Below are positions 7,087 through 15,301 of a stretch of 22,813 nt of DNA, in pieces. Numbering within the stretch: position 1 is the first letter of the stretch; each line of letters begins with the position of its first letter. Source of the stretch: CBIFVZ01 sp966185765 (GTDB taxonomy: Bacteria; Pseudomonadota; Gammaproteobacteria; Enterobacterales; Enterobacteriaceae); assembly GCA_966185765.1 (NCBI GenBank), contig CBIFVZ010000062.1:1-22813 (forward strand), in the 5' to 3' direction. A program made the position numbers and the translations under genes. The notes beneath the pieces were generated by a model that made no database searches, was not told the origin of the DNA, and was given only the letters and a program-made list of their open reading frames with translations.

Positions 7087-8445
7087 ATGAACACATTCAG
7101 CCAGGCGCAGAGCGTTGTTGAAAAACGCACAAACGCCCGCTACTGGATAGTGGTGATGCTGTTTATTGTCACCTCATTCAACTACGGCGACAGAGCAACG
7201 CTGTCGATTGCTGGTTCGGAAATGGCGCGGGATATTGGCCTCGATCCGGTTGGCATGGGCTACGTTTTTTCCGCCTTCTCATGGGCTTACGTTATTGGGC
7301 AAATCCCCGGCGGTTGGCTGCTGGACCGGTTTGGATCCAAGCGTGTTTATTTCTGGTCCATTTTTATCTGGTCGATGTTTACGCTGCTACAAGGCTTTGT
7401 CGATATCTTTAGCGGCTTTGGCATCATTATCGCGCTGTTCACGCTGCGCTTTCTGGTCGGCCTTGCTGAAGCGCCGTCTTTTCCCGGTAACAGCCGTATC
7501 GTAGCCGCCTGGTTCCCGGCGCAGGAACGTGGCACTGCGGTAGCCATTTTTAACTCAGCCCAGTATTTTGCGACCGTTATTTTCGCGCCGATCATGGGCT
7601 GGCTCACTCACGCGGTAGGCTGGTCACACGTGTTCTTCTTCATGGGGGGGCTTGGCATCATCATCAGCTTTGTCTGGCTTAAGATGATTCACGATCCGGG
7701 TAACCATCCGGGCGTTAACAAAGCCGAGCTGGACTATATCGAAGAAGGCGGTGCGCTTATCAACATGGATCAGCAAAGCAGCAAAGAGAAGGTGCCGTTC
7801 TCCCAAAAATGGGGCCAGATAAAACAGCTGCTGGGTTCACGTATGATGATTGGCATCTATATCGGCCAGTACTGCATTAACGCGCTGACCTACTTCTTTA
7901 TCACCTGGTTTCCGGTTTATCTGGTGCAGGCGCGAGGTATGTCGATTCTTAAAGCCGGGTTCATTGCCTCGGTGCCAGCGGTATGCGGCTTTATTGGCGG
8001 TGTACTGGGCGGCGTGATTTCTGACTGGTTGATGCGCCGCAGTGGTTCGCTGAATATTGCACGCAAGACGCCCATTGTTATCGGTATGCTGCTTTCAATC
8101 AGCATGGTGTTCTGTAATTACGTACAGGCTGAATGGATGGTGGTGGGCTTTATGGCGCTGGCCTTCTTCGGCAAAGGCATTGGTGCGCTCGGCTGGGCCG
8201 TGATGGCAGATACCGCGCCCAAAGAGATAAGCGGTCTCAGCGGCGGGCTGTTCAATATGTTCGGCAATATCTCCGGTATCGTCACACCAATTGCTATCGG
8301 CTACATCGTGGGCGTGTCTGGCTCCTTTAACGGCGCACTGGTTTATGTCGGTATCCATGCCTTTGTCGCCATCCTCAGCTATCTGGTACTGGTGGGTGAC
8401 ATCAAGCGTATTGAACTCAAACCGGTCCAGGGAGTACGTTCATGA
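7087..8445 (+). CDS. gudP: D-glucarate/galactarate transporter GudP
   Basis: Major facilitator superfamily permease (anion:cation symporter family) that imports D-glucarate with protons. It has 452 residues, about 12 hydrophobic helices and a short cytoplasmic N-terminus. Family marks include NYGDRATLS in helix 1 (residues 32-40) and the loop 2-3 signature GWLLDRFGSKRVYF (77-90), then a charged central loop near residues 215-245 between the two six-helix halves. ATG 7087 has CAGGAG at good distance. It is the first gene of the operon, and its stop overlaps the gudX start by 4 bases (ATGA). Galactarate is transported by the related GarP; the neighbours argue for glucarate here. Confidence 0.94.
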   Translation: MNTFSQAQSVVEKRTNARYWIVVMLFIVTSFNYGDRATLSIAGSEMARDIGLDPVGMGYVFSAFSWAYVIGQIPGGWLLDRFGSKRVYFWSIFIWSMFTLLQGFVDIFSGFGIIIALFTLRFLVGLAEAPSFPGNSRIVAAWFPAQERGTAVAIFNSAQYFATVIFAPIMGWLTHAVGWSHVFFFMGGLGIIISFVWLKMIHDPGNHPGVNKAELDYIEEGGALINMDQQSSKEKVPFSQKWGQIKQLLGSRMMIGIYIGQYCINALTYFFITWFPVYLVQARGMSILKAGFIASVPAVCGFIGGVLGGVISDWLMRRSGSLNIARKTPIVIGMLLSISMVFCNYVQAEWMVVGFMALAFFGKGIGALGWAVMADTAPKEISGLSGGLFNMFGNISGIVTPIAIGYIVGVSGSFNGALVYVGIHAFVAILSYLVLVGDIKRIELKPVQGVRS

Positions 8446-9782
8446 GCACGCAATCCAGCCCGGTTATTACGCAGATGCGTGTGATCCCGGTTGCGGGCCA
8501 TGACAGCATGTTGCTTAACATCGGCGGTGCGCACGCGCCGTTCTTTACCCGCAACATTGTCGTGCTAACCGATAATGCCGGTAATACCGGTCTGGGTGAA
8601 GCGCCCGGTGGCGAGGTGATTTATCAGACGCTGGTTGATGCCATCCCGCAGGTCACAGGGCAGGAGGTCGCGCGCATGAATCAGCTGGTGCAGCGCGTGC
8701 ACAGGGGTAACCAGTCGGCGGATTTTGATACCTTCGGCAAAGGCGCATGGACCTTTGAACTGCGCGTCAACGCCGTTGCTGCACTGGAAGCGGCCTTGCT
8801 GGATTTACTTGGCAAGGCGCTCAACGTACCGGTGTGTGAGCTGCTGGGGCCGGGCAAACAGCGCGACGAGGTTACCGTGTTGGGCTACCTGTTCTATATC
8901 GGCGATCGCAATAAAACGGATTTGCCCTATCTGGCAGGTCAGAAAGGCACGCACGCCTGGTATCATTTGCGCCACCAGCAGGCGTTCAGTACGCAGGCGG
9001 TGGTTGAGTTAGCGCAAGCCGCACAGGACCGCTACGGTTTTAAGGATTTCAAACTTAAAGGTGGCGTGCTGCCTGGCGAGCAGGAACTTGAGGCGGCCTG
9101 CGCGCTGAAAAAACGCTTTCCCGCTGCGCGTATTACCGTTGACCCCAATGGCGCCTGGCGACTTGATGAAGCCATTGCGTTGTGCAAGGGCATGAACGGG
9201 GTGCTCAGTTACGCCGAAGATCCCTGCGGCGCAGAGCAGGGCTACTCCGGACGCGAGGTGATGGCCGAGTTTCGCCGCGCCACAGGGCTGCCGGTGGCCA
9301 CGAACATGATAGCCACTAACTGGCGCGAAATGGGTCATGCCATCATGCTCAACGCGGTAGATATTCCACTGGCGGACCCACACTTCTGGACGCTCAGCGG
9401 CGCGGTGCGCGTGGCGCAACTGTGCAACGACTGGGGGCTAACCTGGGGCTGTCACTCCAATAACCATTTCGATATTTCGCTTGCCATGTTTACCCATGTG
9501 GGCGCGGCGGCGCCTGGTATGCCGACAGCGATTGATACCCACTGGATCTGGCAGGAGGGCGACCAGCGTCTGACCCACGAGCCGCTGGAGATTCGCGGCG
9601 GCAAAATCGCGGTACCACAGTCGCCAGGGTTGGGTGTGGAACCTGACTGGCAACGCATCGAGCAGGCGCACCAGCTTTATAAAACGCTGCCCGGTGGCGC
9701 GCGTGATGACGCCAGCGCCATGCGCTACCTGGTGCCGGGATGGACATTTGACCGCAAGCGTCCGGCTTTCGGTCGCGGATAA
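8442..9782 (+). CDS. gudX: Glucarate dehydratase-related protein GudX
   Basis: Enolase-superfamily paralogue of the adjacent GudD, 446 residues. All residues expected for the chemistry are present: Lys204 and Lys206 in FKLKGG, metal ligands Asp234, Glu265 and Asn288, plus Glu259, and the Asp312/His338 pair (LADPHF, GCHSNN). The substrate-contacting Arg421 is also kept. It differs in the capping-loop segment before WTFELR, where GudD has DAGGRG and GudX has DFDTFGKG. In E. coli the protein is reported to have much lower glucarate dehydratase activity than GudD, and its physiological substrate is unclear. Translation is coupled to gudP by an ATGA overlap, and 21 bases separate it from gudD. Confidence 0.92.
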   Translation: MSTQSSPVITQMRVIPVAGHDSMLLNIGGAHAPFFTRNIVVLTDNAGNTGLGEAPGGEVIYQTLVDAIPQVTGQEVARMNQLVQRVHRGNQSADFDTFGKGAWTFELRVNAVAALEAALLDLLGKALNVPVCELLGPGKQRDEVTVLGYLFYIGDRNKTDLPYLAGQKGTHAWYHLRHQQAFSTQAVVELAQAAQDRYGFKDFKLKGGVLPGEQELEAACALKKRFPAARITVDPNGAWRLDEAIALCKGMNGVLSYAEDPCGAEQGYSGREVMAEFRRATGLPVATNMIATNWREMGHAIMLNAVDIPLADPHFWTLSGAVRVAQLCNDWGLTWGCHSNNHFDISLAMFTHVGAAAPGMPTAIDTHWIWQEGDQRLTHEPLEIRGGKIAVPQSPGLGVEPDWQRIEQAHQLYKTLPGGARDDASAMRYLVPGWTFDRKRPAFGRG

Positions 9783-9803
9783 TTAATGAGAAAGGATTTG
9801 GAT

Positions 9804-11141
9804 ATGAGCACACAAACTCCCGTTGTTACCGCCATGCAGGTTATTCCGGTTGCCGGTCATGACAGTATGCTGATGAACCTGAGCGGTGCTCACGCGCCGT
9901 TTTTCACCCGTAATATTGTCATTATTAAAGACAACGCGGGCCACACAGGCGTGGGGGAAATTCCCGGCGGTGAAAAAATTCGCCAGACGCTGGAGGACGC
10001 TATCCCGCTGGTGGTGGGCAAGACGCTCGGCCAGTATAAAAATCTGCTTAATGACGTGCGCAGCCGTTTTGCCGACCGTGATGCGGGCGGCCGTGGTCTG
10101 CAAACCTTTGATTTACGCACCACCATTCATGTGGTGACCGGTATTGAATCTGCCATGCTTGACCTGTTGGGCCAGCACCTGGGCGTCAACGTAGCAAGCC
10201 TGCTGGGCGATGGTCAGCAGCGCAGTGAAGTAGAGATGCTCGGTTATTTGTTTTACATCGGCGATCGCAAGCGCACGCCGCTGCCTTACCAGAGCCAGCC
10301 GGATGAGGCCTGCGACTGGTATCGCCTGCGCCATGATGAGGCGATGACGCCGCAGAGCATTGTGCGTCTTGCGCAAGCAGCCTATGAAAAATACGGCTTT
10401 AACGATTTTAAACTCAAGGGCGGAGTACTGGCAGGCGAGGAAGAGGCCGAGGCGATTAGCGCACTGGCCACCTGCTTCCCTCAGGCGCGAGTCACACTTG
10501 ACCCCAATGGGGCATGGTCGCTTGACGAGGCGATTCGCATTGGTAAACAGCTGCGTGGCGTGCTGGCTTACGCAGAAGATCCGTGTGGGGCAGAACAGGG
10601 CTATTCCGGGCGAGAAGTGATGGCGGAATTCCGTCGTGCAACCGGTCTGCCGACGGCAACTAACATGATTGCTACCGACTGGCGGCAGATGGGTCACACG
10701 CTGTCGCTTCAGTCGGTGGATATTCCGCTTGCGGATCCGCACTTCTGGACTATGCAAGGCTCGGTGCGTGTGGCACAGATGTGTCATGAGTTTGGTCTGA
10801 CCTGGGGCTCGCATTCCAATAACCACTTCGACGTGTCGCTGGCGATGTTTACCCATGTCGCCGCCGCCGCGCCGGGTAATATCACCGCGATAGATACCCA
10901 CTGGATCTGGCAGGAAGGCAACCAGCGTCTGACGAAAGCACCGTTTGTGATTCAGGGCGGTAAAGTGAAAGTGCCAGAAGCGCCTGGGTTAGGCGTTGAG
11001 CTGGATATGGACCGTGTTATGCAGGCGCACGCGCTATACCAGAAGCATGGTTTAGGTGCACGTGACGATGCGCAGGGCATGCAGTATCTGATTCCTGACT
11101 GGCGCTTTGACAACAAGCGTCCCTGTATGGTGCGTTGATGT
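9804..11141 (+). CDS. gudD: Glucarate dehydratase GudD
   Basis: Dehydrates D-glucarate (and L-idarate) to 5-keto-4-deoxy-D-glucarate. Cytoplasmic Mg2+ enzyme of the enolase superfamily, 444 residues if started at ATG 9804 (E. coli 446). Catalytic residues seen, each two below E. coli numbering: Lys203 and Lys205 (FKLKGG), Asp233, Glu258, Glu264, Asn287, Asp311 and His337, with Arg420 for the carboxylate. The capping loop reads DRDAGGRG at residues 91-98. I chose 9804 because AAAGGA lies at 9791-9796 and MSTQTPVV aligns with the family start; an in-frame ATG at 9786 would add six residues and lacks a site. The reading frame ends with the TGA at 11136-11138, followed by a short spacer; the end given includes three bases beyond it. 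Very close to E. coli GudD. Confidence 0.95.
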
Positions 11142-11182
11142 ACGGCGTTGTCCACTTTCATAATACGGGCAATGATGGACCT

Positions 11183-11203
11183 CCCCACTTCGGCGAAGTG
11201 GGG
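11183..11203 (+). other. Intergenic hairpin between gudD and the glycerate kinase gene
   Basis: A perfect 9-bp stem CCCCACTTC/GAAGTGGGG closes on a 3-base loop. It is followed by ATCTGTTG, not a T-tract, and lies 24 bases before the kinase start codon. It is therefore unlikely to stop transcription outright. A more likely role is protecting the 3' end of the gudPXD message or setting a lower level for the last gene. Confidence 0.7.
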
Positions 11204-11227
11204 ATCTGTTGATAATAAGGATCGCCG

Positions 11228-12367
11228 ATGAAAATAGTGATCGCACCGGACTCATACAAAGAAAGCCTGAGCGCGTTTGAGGTTGCCGACTGCATCGAAC
11301 AGGGGTTTCGCGCCGTCTTTCCCGAGGCAGAATATGTGAAGGTGCCGATGGCCGACGGCGGTGAAGGCACCGTTGAAGCAATGATTGCGGCCACCGCCGG
11401 GCGACGCCTTGAGCTGGAGGTGACCGGTCCGCTGGGTCAGCCGGTGACGGCATTTTACGGCCTTTCTGGTGATGGATGCAGTGCATTTATCGAAATGGCG
11501 GCGGCGAGTGGGCTGGAATTGCTGAGTGCCGCACAGCGCGATCCGCGCATTACTACCTCTTATGGTACTGGCGAGCTGATTTGCCATGCGCTGGACGCCG
11601 GTGTGGAGCACATCATTATCGGTATTGGCGGCAGTGCGACCAACGATGGCGGCGCGGGCATGCTTCAGGCATTGGGTGTGCGCCTCATCGACACTAACGG
11701 TAACGAATTAGCGCCCGGCGGCGCGGCGTTAGCGCAGCTGGCGAAAATTGATGTGACGGAGCTTGACGCACGTATTGCGCGCTGTCGCATTGATGTCGCC
11801 TGCGATGTTACCAATCCACTCACTGGCGAGCACGGGGCCTCGGCAATTTTCGGCCCGCAAAAAGGGGCCACGGCGCAGATGGTTACGCAACTGGATCAGG
11901 CGTTGGCACATTTTGCACAGGTCATTGCCCGCGATGTGGGCAAAGAGGTGCTGGCGCTTGAGGGCGGCGGGGCAGCGGGCGGAATGGGGGCGGCGTTATA
12001 CGCTTTTTGCGGCGCTGAGTTACGCCCGGGTATTGATATTGTAACCGGTGCGTTGAATCTTGAAGCACAGCTGCATGATGCGGATCTGGTGATTACCGGC
12101 GAAGGGCGCATCGACAGCCAGTCGATTCACGGCAAAGTGCCAGTCGGCGTGGCACGCATTGCCAAACGGCACAATAAACCCGTCATTGGGATTGCCGGTA
12201 GTCTGACGCCCGATGTGGGCGTGGTGCATGAGCATGGCATTGATGCGGTTTTCAGCGTGATAGACAGTGTATGTACGCTGGAGCAGGCACTGGAAAACGC
12301 AGCCCAGAATGTATGCCGTGCAGCGCGTAATGTTGCTTCGGTGTTAAAGATAGGCTACCAGGGTTAA
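11228..12367 (+). CDS. garK: Glycerate 2-kinase (GarK/GlxK family)
   Basis: Phosphorylates D-glycerate to 2-phosphoglycerate, the end step of glucarate and galactarate use. The 379 residues match the GarK/GlxK glycerate kinase type 1 family (about 380). Motifs: MKIVIAPDSYKESLSA at the N-terminus, VPMADGGEGTVEAM (39-52), the glycine-rich GIGGSATNDGGAGM (132-145), ACDVTNPL (191-198), FGPQKGA (208-214) and LVITGEGRIDSQS (287-299). AAGGAT at 11217-11222 supports ATG 11228. It follows gudD by 89 bases on the same strand. In E. coli K-12 garK sits in a separate galactarate operon and gudD is next to barA, so this placement is a real difference. The symbol is by family; it could equally be called glxK. 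Confidence 0.9.
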   Translation: MKIVIAPDSYKESLSAFEVADCIEQGFRAVFPEAEYVKVPMADGGEGTVEAMIAATAGRRLELEVTGPLGQPVTAFYGLSGDGCSAFIEMAAASGLELLSAAQRDPRITTSYGTGELICHALDAGVEHIIIGIGGSATNDGGAGMLQALGVRLIDTNGNELAPGGAALAQLAKIDVTELDARIARCRIDVACDVTNPLTGEHGASAIFGPQKGATAQMVTQLDQALAHFAQVIARDVGKEVLALEGGGAAGGMGAALYAFCGAELRPGIDIVTGALNLEAQLHDADLVITGEGRIDSQSIHGKVPVGVARIAKRHNKPVIGIAGSLTPDVGVVHEHGIDAVFSVIDSVCTLEQALENAAQNVCRAARNVASVLKIGYQG

Positions 12368-12446
12368 GCGGCTGCCGCATGGCAGAACGTTACTGTGGTA
12401 TGGCTGATGTTATCAACTCAGGATGCGCTTTGCGCAGGTGCAGGGT

Positions 12447-12479
12447 AAAACAACCATCGGGGCCAGTCTGGCCCCGATG
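12447..12479 (-). terminator. Rho-independent terminator of barA
   Basis: CATCGGGGCCAG (12455-12466) and CTGGCCCCGATG (12468-12479) form an almost perfect palindrome. Read from barA on the minus strand, it is followed by GTTGTTTTA, a fair T-tract. The plus-strand side is followed by TCGTTGTGTTATT, so it may also stop the converging glycerate kinase transcript, less efficiently. It lies 8 bases after the barA stop. Confidence 0.75.
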
Positions 12480-12487
12480 TCGTTGTG

Positions 12488-15244
12488 TTATTGAAGAAAC
12501 TGGCACGCTTCGCGCGTCACGTTATCCATTTCATCCAGCAGTTCCAGTAACTCTGGCTCCAGCTGTTCCGGCGGGATATCGCTGCGCATCTGCTGCTCAA
12601 GCAAATAACAGAGGTTTTTCAGGCGTGGAACGCCGCTGTAGCCACAGCTACCGTGCAGTTTATGGATAACGGCCAGCAGATCTTCAGGGGCTTCACCAGA
12701 AAGTTGTTCTTCAACGGTATTGCGCACCTGCGGCAGGAAATCCACCAGCATCAGTAACATATCGCGTGCCAGATCGGGCTTATTAGCCGCCTGGTGTAAC
12801 GCAAGTTGCCAGTCAAAAGTGGCGTTAGGGTTTACCTTTGGTGTGCCAGGTTCCGGCAAAGCGGCAGGAATGGCCATGCCGCTGCCGGGACCGTAGCGCA
12901 ACAGCAGCGCATGCAGTTTCTCTTCGGCAATAGGTTTTGCCAGATAGTCGTTCATACCGGCACTGAGTAGCTTCTCTTTTTGACCGGCCATCGCATGTGC
13001 CGTGACAGCGACCACGGGCGTGTAATGGTGCTGCGGTAACTGGCGAATAAGCTCGCAGGCGCGAATACCGTCCATATCAGGCATCTGGATATCCATCAGC
13101 ACCAGATCGAAAGCCATCTGGCGTGCGTTTTCAATCGCCTGGGTGCCGCTTTCGCACAGCACGACATGCTGTACCTGGTCATCAAGCAGAGCGCCAATCA
13201 GCTTCAGGTTCGCCGGGTTGTCATCTACCGCCATCACGGTCATTGGTAATCTGTCGTTGGCCTCATTTTCGCCTGGCAGAATACAGCGCTCGCCACCATG
13301 CTCGAGCAGAAGCGGCGTAAGACGTGTCTGTGTCACGGGTTTGAGCAGGCAGGCTTTAGCCCCATTACGGATAAAGTGCTCAGCATTCACCTGGGCGTGA
13401 CACGGCAGCGCCAGCAGCAGGCATTCAGTCATGGCCGCAGCCTGATGGAGCGTTTCCTCCTCAATGGAGAAGGACTCCTGGAAGACAACCGGCACGCCGA
13501 GCAGAATAAAGTCATAGTGGTCATCCGGGAGGGCATTGAGCGAGCCGCTGTAGGTAACGCGCATAGGCATTCCCGACAGCATATCCAGTGTGCCCTGTGC
13601 GGCAGCGGCGTTTGGCTCAATGTAACCGATATGCTTACCGGTGAGCGCATCCAGCGCGTGAATATCCAGCGCCGCGTTAGGGTTCAGGTCGAGATTTATG
13701 TGGAACCAGAAGGTAGAGCCATTGCCCGGCTGACTATGAAACGAGATATCACCGCCCATTTCATTGACCAGCTTCTGCGTAATGACCAGTCCCAGCCCGG
13801 TACCGCCGTGGCGCCGCGAAATGCTGGCGTCTGCCTGACGAAAGGCCTGGAACAGACGTGACTGATCTTTTTCCGGAATACCAATGCCGGTGTCGCGGAT
13901 CTGTACCTCAATTTGCAGCTTGTTATTGCTTACCGCCCGTTTGTCGATAATGACATCAATGCTGCCCTGCTCGGTGAACTTGATAGCGTTACCAATCAGG
14001 TTGGTCAGAATCTGCTGCAAACGTAGCGGGTCGCCAATCACGTTATCGGGCACATCATTTTTAATATTGAGCGTCAGCTCGAGACCTTTGTCATGCGCCG
14101 AATGGGCCAGCAGCGTGATGGTTTCATCAAGCGTTGTGCGTAACAGGAACGGAATGCTTTCGAGAATCAGCTTGCCTGCTTCCAGCTTGGAGAAGTCGAG
14201 TACGTCATTAATGATAGTCAGCAGGTTGTTCGCCGAGCGCTCAATGGTATTGAGATGATCGCGCTGCGTGTTGGTCAGGTCGCTTTTCAGCGTCAGTCGC
14301 GTAAAGCCAATTACGCCATTGAGCGGTGTACGCAACTCGTGCGACATATTGGCGAGGAATTCAGATTTGATGCGGGCTGCTTCCTGCGCGCGTTTTTTTG
14401 CCAGATCCAGCTCGACGTTCTGGATTTCCATTTGCTCAAGCGTTTCACGCAGATCCGATGTGGCCTGGTCGACATTGTGTTGCATTTCTTCATGGTATGC
14501 CGTAAGTGACATCGCCATTGAGTTGATGCCGTTTTTAAGCATATCCAGTTCGCCGAGCATAAAGCCTTCAACGCGGCTGTCGAGCTGGCCGCGACGAATA
14601 CGGTCAACGGTATTGACCATGTTGCGAATCGGGCTTGTCACATCACGCATCAGTCGCCAGGCGAACACTAACGCAACGCTCACGCAAAACAGCACCAGCA
14701 GCGTGGAGGTGAAAATCTCTTTATATTGCTGTAGCCGTACCGAGCGCAGATCCAACTCAAGTGCTACATAACCCATTGTGTTGTTAGTGGGTTTGGCTTC
14801 AGTGACTTCGGATTCGTCTGGTGAATAGCGCTCGGAAATAATTGGCGTGCGCAACACCAGGTAATCCCCGCGATGGGACACCGTCAGCGCCAGCGGCATG
14901 GGCGCACCGTCAGGCAGGCGCAGCAACGAATGGTCGAGCTGATAGTTTGACGTGACAAACAACCGGTTGTTCTCATCATATACGGAAATACCGCGCACGA
15001 TTTCTGAATGGCGGCGGTGCAGCACACTCACCAACTGGCGGATGGATTCACGGTTATGAAAGCTCATTCCGTATTCGCTTGAGACCGCCAGTGGTTCAAT
15101 AATACTGGCTCCGGCATCTTCAAGCTGGCGTTGCAGGTCGTGATAACGGTGCACAACGAAAAAGATACTGAGCAACAGGCCGATAAGCACCGTTGGGGCG
15201 AGAATCAGTATCATCATGCGTGCCCGCAGGCTGTAGTTGGTCAT
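12488..15244 (-). CDS. barA: Hybrid sensor histidine kinase BarA
   Basis: Tripartite inner-membrane sensor kinase that phosphorylates the response regulator UvrY, which switches on csrB; in E. coli it responds to short-chain carboxylates such as acetate and formate. The length, 918 residues, equals E. coli BarA. In order: membrane segment about 11-31; periplasmic domain to about 178; membrane segment about 179-198; HAMP about 199-252; coiled stretch; HisKA with His302 in FLANMSHELRTPLNG; ATPase domain with N-box NLIGNAIKF (415-423), DTGIGIP (451-457) and GGTGLGL (480-486); receiver domain with phospho-acceptor Asp718 in LVLMDIQMPDMDG; and C-terminal Hpt with His861 in VIHKLHGSCGY. All three phosphorelay residues keep E. 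coli numbering. It starts at ATG 15244 and diverges from rlmD with 57 bases between. The cognate uvrY is not in the window. Confidence 0.97.
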   Translation of the reverse strand: MTNYSLRARMMILILAPTVLIGLLLSIFFVVHRYHDLQRQLEDAGASIIEPLAVSSEYGMSFHNRESIRQLVSVLHRRHSEIVRGISVYDENNRLFVTSNYQLDHSLLRLPDGAPMPLALTVSHRGDYLVLRTPIISERYSPDESEVTEAKPTNNTMGYVALELDLRSVRLQQYKEIFTSTLLVLFCVSVALVFAWRLMRDVTSPIRNMVNTVDRIRRGQLDSRVEGFMLGELDMLKNGINSMAMSLTAYHEEMQHNVDQATSDLRETLEQMEIQNVELDLAKKRAQEAARIKSEFLANMSHELRTPLNGVIGFTRLTLKSDLTNTQRDHLNTIERSANNLLTIINDVLDFSKLEAGKLILESIPFLLRTTLDETITLLAHSAHDKGLELTLNIKNDVPDNVIGDPLRLQQILTNLIGNAIKFTEQGSIDVIIDKRAVSNNKLQIEVQIRDTGIGIPEKDQSRLFQAFRQADASISRRHGGTGLGLVITQKLVNEMGGDISFHSQPGNGSTFWFHINLDLNPNAALDIHALDALTGKHIGYIEPNAAAAQGTLDMLSGMPMRVTYSGSLNALPDDHYDFILLGVPVVFQESFSIEEETLHQAAAMTECLLLALPCHAQVNAEHFIRNGAKACLLKPVTQTRLTPLLLEHGGERCILPGENEANDRLPMTVMAVDDNPANLKLIGALLDDQVQHVVLCESGTQAIENARQMAFDLVLMDIQMPDMDGIRACELIRQLPQHHYTPVVAVTAHAMAGQKEKLLSAGMNDYLAKPIAEEKLHALLLRYGPGSGMAIPAALPEPGTPKVNPNATFDWQLALHQAANKPDLARDMLLMLVDFLPQVRNTVEEQLSGEAPEDLLAVIHKLHGSCGYSGVPRLKNLCYLLEQQMRSDIPPEQLEPELLELLDEMDNVTREACQFLQ

Positions 15245-15301
15245 GGGGTTCCGATATGGGACAATAAGACAAACAGTAAACGGCTAAGACATAACTCCAT
15301 A

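Noticed and set aside
10113..10901. 262-codon minus-strand open frame inside gudD
   Set aside because: Complete overlap with the catalytic core of gudD; a similar shadow frame appears in the paralogue gudX, as expected from shared codon pattern.
13298..13861. 187-codon plus-strand open frame inside barA
   Set aside because: Antisense to the barA ATPase and receiver-linker region; no recognisable protein motif.
15131..15301. 57-residue N-terminal extension of RlmD
   Set aside because: Those codons run antisense through the start of barA, and the known family N-terminus begins at 15302.
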